NCBI GenBank assembly: GCA_030062745.1
Contig: CP099839.1
Coordinates: 35,745,293 to 35,809,292 of the forward strand
DNA length: 64,000 nt
DNA from: Capitulum mitella
Lineage: Eukaryota; Arthropoda; Thecostraca; Pollicipedomorpha; Pollicipedidae
Direction: 5' to 3'
Numbering within the stretch: the first letter of the stretch is position 1; the number at the start of each line of letters is the position of its first letter. The translations under genes and the position numbers were made by a program. This document shows, piece after piece, positions 32,345-43,098 of this stretch. Below the pieces are notes generated by a model, which saw only the letters and a list, made by a program, of their open reading frames with translations, searched no databases and was not told where the DNA came from.

Positions 32345-33830
32345 AACCCGCCGGCTCCGTGTGCCAAGTTGTGGAGGAGCTATAAAAACAGATGCAAAAA
32401 GTCCTGGTCAAAGGAAAGCCGATGTTCCTACTTGGTGACATGAACATAAACGTCTCCAACGCACGTGCTTCCGACGTTCGACGCTACGACGCAGCCCTCT
32501 TTGAGCTAACCCTGATCCAGATTATCGACCAGCCTACTCATCAGCCGACTCATACAGCTCTGGACCATATGATAACGAATGTCAAGGTCTCTACTTCCAG
32601 AGCTGAAGTACTCGGCATCGTTAGCAGCGATCATCGGCCAATAGCAGTCAGCGCCCCTGCCGGTCGACTTCGGAAGCTGCCGACAGAGCGCACCACCTGA
32701 AACTGGTGACGCGCAGATCGGGATGCTATCTGCCTAGACCTGTTGCTGTCTGACTGGACCGCTTTAGACACCAACGACATGAACGAAATGGCGGAAGACT
32801 ACACGAAGACATGGCGGTCGGTCATAGATTGGCACTGTTCGGCCCCCACCAGATGCTGCCGCCGCCGGGTCTGCCCATGGATTACCGACAACCCGGAGCT
32901 TAGCGAAGCGATGTCAGAGCGGGATGAAACGTACCGGGCCTGGCTGAAGCTGCGCACGCCTGAGTCCCGAGCAGACTTCTGTCGTCTCCGGAACTCCGTC
33001 GAGGGTCGGCTGGTGCGGGCCCGCTGAGGTTTTGTCAGCCTCTGGCTCCTGACCTCCGACCGCCGAGGGTTCTGGCGTAACTTGAAGAGTTCTCCCTGAC
33101 GGCTTCCATCTCGGTACCCATAACCGAGAGCGAACAACGGATAAAAGCGGACCGCTTCTACGAGTTCTTTTCATCGGTGGGCTCTCGAATCGCAGCCGAC
33201 CTGAGGAATGACGCCATTGGCGACCGGGCCCGCGACCGCCTATCTTCGTCTAAGCGGCCTTCCAGCTCCGACCTCCCACCGGAGGTCGCGAAGGCTGCGA
33301 GGCGCATGAACTTGTCTGGAGCGGTCGGCTCGGACAATGTGCCACAGCGTGCGATTAAGTTTTGCGTCACATTGATAGGCCCTTATCTCTCGTGCATTGT
33401 TAACCCGTCTGTGACGGAAGGTGTTTCCCCAGAAGTGTGGAAAATACCCGAGGTTGTCCCGATTTATGAAGCAAAATGTGACCTCAACCAGACCTCTAAC
33501 TGTCGACAGCTGTGTGCGATCGACTGTCTCGGCATCTCTCGAACCACAACGTTCTGTTTCATCACTAATACGCGTACAGGCTATGGCACTGCACTGAGGA
33601 CGCCGTCCTCGACGCTGTCGAATTGGTCAACCAAAACTCAGAAAGCGGTGAAATTTCGTCAATCATTGCTGTTTACCTCAAGTAAGTCTTCGACAGCGTC
33701 GGCCACGGCGTCCTTCTAAACAAGCTGGAGTGCTACGGGGTCGAGCAGGGGATGAAAAACTTACATCCTGGGGACGACGTTGGCGACCACGTACCATACG
33801 CAGAGGGTGGCGAGAGAGGCCAATTTCATC
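32345..33830 (+). pseudogene. LINE endonuclease and partial reverse transcriptase, 3' truncated
   Basis: 32392-32700 reads KGKPMFLLGDMNINV, then ALDHMITNV, then SSDHRPIAVS, the endonuclease catalytic GDxN and SDH motifs, both intact. 32743-33027 is the basic linker (CPWITDNPELSEAMSERD). 33177-33720 begins the reverse transcriptase (NLSGAVGSDNVP, PEVWKIPEVVPIYEAKCDLN). The next frame gives AFDSVGHGVLLNKLECYGV (motif A end) before similarity stops near 33770-33830. Motifs B and C are absent, so the element is 3' truncated. Stops at 32700 and 33027 and later frame shifts break it. It is GC-richer than the flanks. Confidence 0.88.
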
Positions 33831-34597
33831 ATTTTCCTGTTGTGAGCTATCGCGTTTTTCATTTTCTCCGTTGTGTGCAATTTGAGCGAAATGTTGTCAG
33901 ACACATCCATCATTGCTGAATATTAAAAACAGCAGCTGCGAATGCAGTCCCTGGCTTATATACCAGGCTTCCAATTACCTACCAGACGACCCGATGGTAT
34001 GGTACTAAATGGCGTTTCGCTGCGACCACTGCATGTTAAAGCAATGACATCCTATGGACGCCAAAACGCTAACGAATGGCCATTTAGTAGACCAGTGGTC
34101 TCTGAAGAACTCTGGCTGTCACTAAAACCAAGAACGACATTAAATCATGTAACAAAAAAAAAGAATGGAGTAAGAAATAAAACGTGAAATAACATAGGGA
34201 AGTTTTAGAAATGATTCTAATTTTTGCTATGTTATCAGCCCTTAGCCCAGTACACAATCGGACAAACAAACGAGGCGAAGAGACAGTTTTTAAACTGCAC
34301 AGGCGTGAGTGGCACGAACAGTGGCACCCTGTTTGACCCAAATATTTGTTGTCAGATGTTTTGTAACTGGAGACCTTTTGTATCAGCCAGGGACTGCATT
34401 CTCAGCTGCTGTTCTTAATATTCAGCAATAATGTATGTGTCTGGTGGCGCGAGGACGTGGGTCGTCAAGGCCATAAGGAAATGCGGATCGTGTGATAGAG
34501 TCGGGTCAGCTCGGTGCGTTTCTTTTGAAGGGCAACAGCGGTTACGTCATTGCCGCAGCATCTGTTGTGTAGTACTGGTTGCGATGGAACAGGGACA
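33831..34597. other. No gene recognised
   Basis: AT-rich DNA between the LINE and the large palindrome. Short open frames only. Confidence 0.5.
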
Positions 34598-36180
34598 ATG
34601 ACACGGCATGATTCAAATGTCCATGACTCGGCGATAGTTCGTCGCAGAACAGTGCAATTAGCGTCATTCTAAGGAGAAATGTCCCAGCCTTCATCAATAA
34701 GCTCATTTTTCTCGGCGGCCGAGGTATGACCTTTGCCGTGACTAAATCACATGGAACATTTTTGGCTTTGGCCATGTTTGCCCTCCTTGATCTTCATGAA
34801 AACGTAGCACAGTATGTCCCCAAGTATCTACGATAAGTGGAGCAAAAACATGCTAGGGAAACTGAAACGTTTTCAGATACCTTGACTTAAGTGTTGTCAA
34901 GTGGCGCTTGAAAAATACGCCCTGAGGCTACTTGACGAATATCGACTGATTTCGTGCGTCCGTTTGTCCGATTGTTATACAGTTTGGTGTGCACAATGTC
35001 CTGCATACCTGCTACACATCAGATTACTCTTAAATTTCTTGACAAGAAAGGTCAAAAGTCATGGCACCCCACCACGAATCGACCCCTGCCATCCATACCT
35101 GACATACCCGTTCTTCACATTTGTACGAAAAGGAGTTTATCGGAGGTTCTTTGGCCTCTAAGCCAACTGAGACAACTGAAGTCGATCATCGGGCCTTTTG
35201 AAGGTCAACTAAGGTCACCAACCTCGACTGACCCTTGGTAACTTTTTGGCCGGAGGCCACTCATAACATTTTTAGGCCACTGATTCCAAATTTCACGTAC
35301 AATGTTCACGTACTGGAGTTTGCACGTATCGTATGTTCATTCTATGTCTGTCAGAGGGCGTTAATTTTTTAGTCATGGCGTCATCCTCTGGGTGTTGAAA
35401 AGTTACAAATGAAATGACGATTTCGTATAGAAGCAGATAGAAATGGTGATTCAGATACATGTCAGAACTCAGAGACGTGAACAATGTGTGTTAAATTTGA
35501 AATCATTGCCCTACGAAAGCTTCGAATAATCCGAGGGGTCAACAGTTTATCCAAGGTCAGTCGAAGGAAATGACCCAGGTTGATCTTAAGAAGGCCGACT
35601 AAGATTGTCTCAGTTGACTTAAAGGCCCAAGAACCTCCGGCAGACTCCTTTTCGTGTAGATGTGAAGAACGGGTATGTCAGATCTGGATGGCACGGTTCG
35701 ATTGATAGTAGTTGTGCCATGGCCTTTGACCTTTCATGTCATTAAATTTAAGACCAAGTAATGTGTAGCATACACACAGGACATTGTGCACACCAAATTG
35801 TAGAACAGTCGGGCAAACGGAAAGCACGCAATCAGTCCTTACGCGTCAGACAGCATCAGGACATATTTTTCAACCTCCACTTGGCAACACTGAAGCCATG
35901 ATATCTGAAAAAGTTTGAGTTTGCCGATAATTTTTTTTGCCACGTTTATTGTAGATATTTGGGGACAAACTGTGTTACATTTTCACGAAGATCACGGTGG
36001 GCAACATGGTTACAACCGAAAAGTTTCATGCGACCTAGCCAGGTCAAAAATCATTCCGAAGTCATCGGAAAAATGAAGTTGTTGATGAAAGCTGAAACAT
36101 TTCGCTTTCGAGTGGCGTTAATCGTACCTTTCTGCGGCAATCTGTCCCCGAGTTATGGGCATTTGAATCATGCATTGTCT
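34598..36180. mobile_element. Large near-palindrome, arms ~700 bp, spacer ~150 bp
   Basis: Reverse complementing 35475-36180 gives a sequence collinear over its full length with 34598-35320. Matching landmarks include gcatgattcaaatg, ggggacat(a/t)ctgtgctacg or ggggacaaactgtgttac, tttggtgtgcacaatgtcctg, gacatacccgttcttcacat, cgaaaaggagt, and caatgttcacg or cattgttcacg next to the spacer. Arms differ by many substitutions and small indels. They carry AGGTCA pairs (35202 and 35212). I found no open frame that spans either arm. It could be a foldback or MITE-type transposon with very long inverted repeats, or an inverted duplication of one repeat. Confidence 0.85.
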
Positions 36181-38950
36181 GTAAAAATCAGTGACCATTC
36201 ATGACCTGTAACTTTCGATCTCAGAGACCACCCGGGGGTAGAAATTCATGGCTAGCAATTTTTTTATAGATGCCATGAGCATACGAAATGCCATCAAAAT
36301 CGAAAGGGTTCAGGTGAATTCCTGTGCGATTTGACGTGGAAGGGCCTATATGGGATTCAGTATGGTGTTACTGTGGCATCATTGGTGCTTTTTTGTCGTC
36401 CTTTGCGTCGTGAAAACAGCTGTTAACGTTTCAGCTTGATAGCTGTGGGACAGGCAGTTCAGATGCAAATGTTGACGAAAAGTTTTGCTACCCAAAGTAT
36501 TCCGGAGGATCGGGCGGCGTCACAAAGCCTGGATCAGCATCCCGCAATGTGGGATGCTGATCCCGAGTTGTGGGTGTTGCTAAGCTGCACGGTGGATGCT
36601 TGGTTCTACCTGTTCCACCTGGTTCTACCTGTTTGTGGTGCACGTACCACACACAGCGTGTGATATGCATAGCGCACATCTCAGAATACACTCTATAGCT
36701 GCTTGGTTGTTGGTTGTTGGTTGTTGGTTGTTTAGCGGATATGAGCGGATCGATCCGAAGTAACACAAAGATCGCCGTATGATGGTTAAAAACCGATTGA
36801 GGCTGACCATTTCCGGCTACAAATTGACCTAAAGAAGAGCAACAAAAGAGATCCTTGAGAGCAGAAACAGGAGCGAGAAGAAGGCTTTATGGAGGATTAA
36901 GGTCCTAAGTAAGAAGTGCAGGACAGAAAGCTTTACATCGGCTGGCTGTTCTGCGGCCACACGACCGTCCTGGGCGCTTAACGTGACTAGGCTAGACCCA
37001 TCTTCTCAGCCAAAGTACACGGATTAGCGTCACAGATACTGCAGTGGTGTCGGTAATCAGTAACGCTTCAGTGATGATGTAGGGCCCCCGGTAATGGAGT
37101 CGATCGTCCTTGTCGATTTTGATTGACTCCAAACGATGCTGGACTGTTCGCCTTCGGGTGGCTGGTCGTTTGATCATTCCTTGAAGTAGATGACTTGCTG
37201 TATGTGTGAAGTTTTTCCCGGTCCCAGACACAGAGCCGCTGTTTTCGCTCCGTCCCCTTGAGCGTGTTGAGCCTCCCCCCATGTGACTGCAAGCTGGGGT
37301 CAAGGCGAGCAAACGAACGTGTTTTTGATATTCTCTTGTATGATTTGCTGCGTTTGACTGTGGATTAGACTGTTTTTGCCCGTGAGAAGTAACTTGTACC
37401 AAGTGACTGGGAAACAGTGTCAGAAAAAATACGTGGAAGTGGACATATTCTGAACGGCCGGTCCGGAACCTGTGGTGGAGGAGCATGTGTGCAAGGTCAA
37501 CCCGGAGGCGAGTAGTAAATTTTATCTGCGGTCTACTGGTACATGGAAATTGTTATCTCTCAGTAGATAGTAACGCCATGGAGTTACTCTTTCTGGGCGA
37601 GTAGACTGAATGGGTAATTGCTAGTCTGAGGGTATTCGAAATGGGTTGCTACAAACACAAGAGTAACGCTTTCGGATAAACTCGGAACGTCAACTGTTAG
37701 TCAATAACGGACGTATCAATAATCCATAAAAACAATAGTCAACGATGGACGACTAATACTCGCTGATACCGAGTAAACCAAAAGACTTTACCCCTGTTTT
37801 GGGATCACTTTAAAGCCATCTGACACGTCGTGGACGGGTAACGTACTCGTTGCTAACGCATAAATGGAGCGGCTCCGGGGACCGCCAGCTTGCGTTATCA
37901 TCACCCAACGACATCATAAAAATCCCAGTACAAACATTCAAGACTCGTATTCGTTACCAAAACTACTCCTGTCCCGTTTTGTTATTTTATTATGCATCAC
38001 TTTGACTAATATGTCAGCATCACGCCACAACCAATGCATCACTATTTCGGTGCAACATTGCAACAGAATGGATACAGTGTGATTGCACATCTAAATAAAC
38101 ATGGGACTCTTTATAAAATGGCAGAATCAAGGCCACAGTTCAACTTCATATGAAGCGCACTACGTAGACACATCGGAAAATGTGCGGCGTTTGTGACGAG
38201 CCCAAGACGGGCACAGAAAAACACTGCTTTACACACTTGAGCAAGCGCCTACGCCAAGCACAGCGTCAACACTTTCGCAACAATAGTTTTGGTGACAGCT
38301 TATGCTCTGCCAACTCAACAGACTGTTCTACTTACGCAGGTTACCAGACGATCAATACTCGAATCAATCGGAAGCACCTCACAGCTCACTCGCGTTTCAT
38401 CACTCAAAAAGTAGATGCCGGAGGGTTATCTCTCCCACTCCACGAGTCAAATGTGTCACTCGTAACACGTCGGGTCGAACTCGGCGCGACAGGGAAGACA
38501 GCACTCGTGGCCGGTGTTTTTCTTATCGCTGTCGAGTAAATTCAGGTGTTAATTGAAAACCCTCCGCAGTTACCTTCGGCTGCTTCGTAAAATTTATGCA
38601 TAACCTTTGTACGCAGTGTTAATTCGTCCTGTGCGGGTGAAAATGTTTTCAATTTGGGAATTGCTCCTTTTTTCACTTGCCTGATGGGTTTACCCTCGAG
38701 GCATGGGTGAATTTGTTTTCTGTGTACGTCGCCACAGAGTTCAATGAATCCTTCCGATCCTTTAATAAGGCAGCATAGGGGCGGCAGACTGAGGCGGCCG
38801 CCCAACCGGTTCGGGAAGTGGAAATACGAATGATGTATGTGGCTTAGACTGTTTTGTCGTATGTTGTACGTTTTCTGCTGATTGTTGGTTGCCATATATT
38901 TTCTGGTATGTTCCCGCACCACTTACTCAGCCCATGATGGGGAGGAATGC
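36181..38950. other. No supported gene; hairpin and GGTTGTT repeat inside
   Basis: 36531-36563 is a perfect 13 bp hairpin, and 36704-36732 is a (ggttgtt)4 run. The minus-strand frame at 36992-37486 (164 codons) has a stretch like KIDKDDRLHYRGPYII that vaguely recalls LTR-retrotransposon polyprotein ends, but too weakly to call. The remainder shows nothing recognisable. Confidence 0.4.
36531..36563. repeat. Perfect 13 bp hairpin, 7-base loop
   Basis: ggatcagcatccc (36531-36543) pairs exactly with gggatgctgatcc (36551-36563) around the loop gcaatgt. No neighbouring gene explains it. Confidence 0.85.
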
Positions 38951-38954
38951 GACG

Positions 38955-38991
<37 letters not shown>
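38955..38991. repeat. (TATC)n microsatellite
   Basis: About nine uninterrupted TATC units, followed by TACATATATACG-type simple sequence to about 39020. Confidence 0.95.
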
Positions 38992-38992
<1 letters not shown>

Positions 38993-39029
38993 CATATATA
39001 CGTGTGTATGTGTATATATATTCCATTAC

Positions 39030-40430
39030 AGATGTGACAGGGTCGAGCAATAATACACATTGTGAAGGACACAAGTGTTACACTATACATCTAGTGCAGA
39101 CAGCTTGGTTCATGGGAGGGGGGCCATGGCCCCCTCCTGGCTACATCCCCGGAGCAGGGGTGGTGCTGGTTCCCATCAAGTGGTAGGCAATTGTGTGAAT
39201 ATAAAATGCCAGTTTGTGTGTGGGGGGAGGAGGAGGGATGCGTCACACATTCTTCGCAGGTCCCTGACCGGAATGCACACCATCGTACACTCTTTGTGCA
39301 GTTTGTTGTTCTAAGCTTGTATTTATGCAGGGTTCCATATTCACATCAAGCTGCTGTAAGCTTAAATACCGGGATTCACACCTTCGCTGGATTCCAAACT
39401 GTACGACTGTGTAAGTGTTAAAACCACGCATTCCTCAGGAGTTTTTATCACCCTTGTTTTCATCTTGTCACAGTCTGCCACATTTTACTTTTGGCTCTAG
39501 CTTGAGATCCATAAAATAAGAAATATTCATATTTCTCCATGTTCCTTTCACAGCATGCTCAAGCGGCACAGGAACTCCTGCACAGTTGGGGGAGGACACT
39601 TCTTTGTGCCCTGAAGGTCAACATGGATCAAATGAGGCCATCAAAGGTCATTGGCCTTTGATGAGCTAAAATTTCCTTATTTTTGCCAGGTGAGATAGGC
39701 CTATTCTTGGGCTAAATTTGATTCTATGGTCTATTTCTACACTGCAAAACAATACATTTTTATTTCTAGGCAGACAGTTTTGGTTTGGTGGGAATCGTGT
39801 GTTACGGGCAACAGGTACCCATATCGGGGATCATGATCTGAGCGAAGATCATGCTTATTCTGGTAATATAATGCTAGCATATGTCATTGGTCGTATTTAT
39901 GACAATATCTGAACATGAAAACCTCGTAGAAATTCGCTGGAATTTAGCCTAGCCGCGCGAGGGTTAAACCCACAGAACAATGCGGCAATTTAAAACAAGT
40001 TTTCCGCTAAAAAAAGTTGTCTCTGGATTGCTTCCGCGTGATTTGCGAAAAAATTCTTTCGAGTCATTGAAGATGTTCCGAGTCGGTTACAAATAACAGT
40101 AATGTCCATTTCTATAACAATGAGAAATAAAATTACGGATTTAAACATCACCTAAGTGCTGACTAGGTTTCTGACACTTCCTTGCGTACCAAGCAGACTT
40201 GTGCTCGACGTCGTTTGGATGATCCGGATCAGGATCCAAATCACAGTGACTTGATCCGCGTCAGCATATGAATCACGGCTATTTGTTAAATTTGATCCAA
40301 ATCAAATACGATTCACGCAGTCACGCAATTTCCAAAATTGCCAGATATGAACTCATGAACTCTTTGTTGATACAGATCATTTGTTGATTCAGAATATCAG
40401 TTACATATCAGCGTAGTATGATATCATGTA
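39030..40430. other. No gene; repeat remnants
   Basis: 39115-39150 (gggggccatggccccctcctggctaca) resembles the ends of hAT-type non-autonomous elements. 39616-39662 carries AGGTCA words (aaggtcaacatgg, aaaggtcattggcctttgatg). No coding exon was recognised. Confidence 0.45.
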
Positions 40431-40556
40431 TATATATATATATATATACATGATATATATAAGTGTATATGTACATGTATACCGAGACATATACATATAT
40501 CTATCTATCTATCTATCTGTGTATATATGTATGGATAGATAGATAGATAGATATAT
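40431..40556. repeat. Composite TA / TATC / GATA microsatellite
   Basis: TA run at 40431-40448, TATC run at about 40499-40518 and GATA run at about 40533-40551. The TATC and GATA runs are reverse complements and could pair. Confidence 0.9.
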
Positions 40557-40729
40557 ACGTATGTATGCATAGACCGTATTACACCGTAGGTCTGCAGCAC
40601 CTTCATTTTTCATGTGGCGTCGCATCTCAACGATCGAGTCATTCCTTGTTTTGAACCGATTGTTGGATGTCTCCTAATCTCCAGCACGTTTTTCTGTGTT
40701 TGATTTAATCCCGTAATAATGCACAATAC

Positions 40730-40730
<1 letters not shown>

Positions 40731-40805
<75 letters not shown>
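40731..40805. repeat. (TA)n(TG)n compound microsatellite
   Basis: TA from about 40731 to 40779, followed without a break by TG to about 40805. Confidence 0.95.
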
Positions 40806-42945
40806 ACAGTCATCGAAATAGCATGGTTAAAGAGTTATGAATTAATAGCATCCAAACAAGCATTCGAAAGTCTCGTCGTCATCGACTGCGTGACTTCATT
40901 TGTTTGTTTCGCCCGCTCATTTCGCCTTAAAACCAGTTTCGGCTATAAAATCAGGACTTCGAACATGATGATTTTCGTAACAGCGCAGAGCCCATGATGG
41001 CTAAACCAGCCGCAGGAGCACTCCATCGCCACAAAACAAATGCATTCTGAGTAAGAAACACATCACTTGGTTAACTGAACCGAATCTAGATTGCTTGACA
41101 GTGAGGCGTTAAATGGCTACTAAACAATAGATCAACCAAATGCTTAAGGCTCCACGCAATTCGGTACCACTAGCGTAACCACAGAACTCCTCTCAGACGT
41201 GCACCAACGCGAGGACTGCCGCGTTCTCACCAACGCGCACGTCCGCTGCGTCTTCTCGCCTGTTTGTATATCCAGTGTATGTATATCCAATGTATATCCA
41301 GATCTCATTAGAAATGGTGCTTCGGTGGCACGGTCTTTGCTTACGTACGCCAGAGAACGCTGCTGCTGACGGCCGACCGTTTTCGGCGACAGATATGCTT
41401 AGCGGCTTGGTCTTCGGAAAAGTACTGCACGAACGTAACCTCACGCCAAGTTTTTGTGCGGGCATATTTTTAGTCCATCCTGAAGATCGTTCTTTAGTCT
41501 TATGGGTGCTAGAGTTAGTCATTGCGAGATCCCTTCTTCGAAAACGCTAAGTTGGGCGCTTTACTGCACGAGTGCCATTCATATCGGTTATTTTTAGCCG
41601 GAAGTATTTGTCATTACTGGCGACGGAAGTTGGACACATCCCATCGTCTGTCGGTAAGTCGAAGCTGGATCAAACAAGCATTGTGCGGCTGCCTGCTGTT
41701 CTATTTCTGGCTCGTACCAGGTCCCAATCAGCGGGACACATTCGGCAGATCGTGGCCGCGCATAATGATGCAGTATCTGACTCTGAATAGTCTTCGGAAA
41801 ACCATCAACGAGCTAACGCCGTCCTCTGTTCTGATTTTTTTATCAACTAAATCCAGTTTCGTGCGTTTTCCATCTGTCCCTGCTGATCCAATCGGAATGT
41901 TTTCTCAAAAACAACAACGGCGGATTGTTACGCGTCCGCAGTCCGGGCAGAACTTGGCTCTATTCACAAGTGATTTTAGAGGGACTTGAAGCTGGTAGTG
42001 CTCATACACTGGAGGGATCGGTCCCGACAGACATGTCATAGTCCGGGACCGTGATTTATGGGAAGACAGCTCCGGATAATTTAAACATGAACATCTGAGC
42101 ATTTTCATGTAACGCTGTGCGGTTTACCGTCGATGTCGATCGCCGGTTTCTTCCGCAAAGCCGGCGATGCAAATTATCTCGTGTAATATCATATAATTGT
42201 GCAATTTGCGTGGGAAAGACGCAAAGGGACGTACAAATGACTTCTCTGACTTACCAATGACTCTGTTTGAAACTTTTGTCGCGAGATGCCCGAATGGCGT
42301 GCATTGGTCACAAACGAAATTTAGACTCCGTGAAACTCCGTAAATCAGTGTCGAAACAGCTCGAGCGTTTTAGGACCCGATTTTCTCAGAAAGTCGCAGT
42401 CCGCGCCTTTTCCACCATGTATTGAGCCATAAACTTAAAAACACACCAGTTCCAGAGAGCTTCTTTCTACGGCACATCGAATGCAACATCGGCTGGAATG
42501 GTTCAATGGCGGCAACCTGACGAATGAGCGCCATTTTCACGAGTAAGCGGCGGCGTGACGAAAGGCTGGCCCAGAGCAGTGCTCCGTTTCAGGCTCGCCG
42601 CAGCCAGCCAGGTACGCCGGGCCTCCTGACCAAGCGTCTCCATTACATCGACTGAAAAAGGATACCAACAGTGTCCGTAAAAGAGTACTGAGCGCAGGTG
42701 GGTTATCCGCGTCTTAGGCACCCTCACTCTTCGCGCCCTTGCATGTTATTCCGTTTAGTCCATAAGGTCCATAATGAAGTCGATTAATGGCCGGTTGACA
42801 AGTCGCCCTGCATGAATGAGAACTCATGGGCGTACTGATTGGTGTTTCGCCCACTTCATTAGTCAAAGAACACAGCCGCTGTTGGTATAGTATGTGGACT
42901 TGGCAAGCGCCGGCTGTAATTGTCATGCGGACATCGACACACATG
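40806..42945. other. No supported gene; possible 3' flank or last intron of the IMP-L2-like gene
   Basis: The plus-strand frame at 41522-41989 is open for 155 codons, but I recognise no domain in it. If the exon ending at 42976 is spliced onward, a short last exon of the IMP-L2-like gene could lie here on the minus strand. I could not identify it, and I saw no clear minus-strand AATAAA within about 1 kb. Confidence 0.4.
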
Positions 42946-42975
42946 CATTTATCCGTGGCAGAGTTGCGAACCTAC

Positions 42976-43098
42976 CTTGACAGGGTACAGGAAGGTGGTG
43001 ACCTCGTCCGAACCGAGCTCGTTGTTGACCCGACACCGGTACATGCCCATGTCGGCCCACTGCAGGTCCTCAATCACCAGAGTTCCGTCGGCTGTCAC
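42976..43098 (-). CDS. ImpL2: IMP-L2-like coding exon 8 (second half of Ig2)
   Basis: A tctgccttcgacag acceptor precedes 41 whole codons in phase 0, ending AAG before gtaggt. It encodes TADGTLVIEDLQWADMGMYR, the second Ig cysteine (YRC), and NELGSDEVTTFLYPVK. The L-x-W-x-D-M-G-x-Y-x-C pattern is the Ig E-F turn. If the donor is not used, the frame reads eight more residues to a stop just below 42949. Either a short last exon lies downstream or this is the terminal exon. Confidence 0.82.

Noticed and set aside
36992..37486. Possible LTR-retrotransposon polyprotein end on the minus strand
   Set aside because: Only a short DRLHYRGPYII-like stretch is suggestive. No integrase, protease or long terminal repeats could be found.
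41522..41989. 155-codon plus-strand frame considered as a gene or transposase exon
   Set aside because: No domain, splice context or initiation context. Adjacent frames are equally open.
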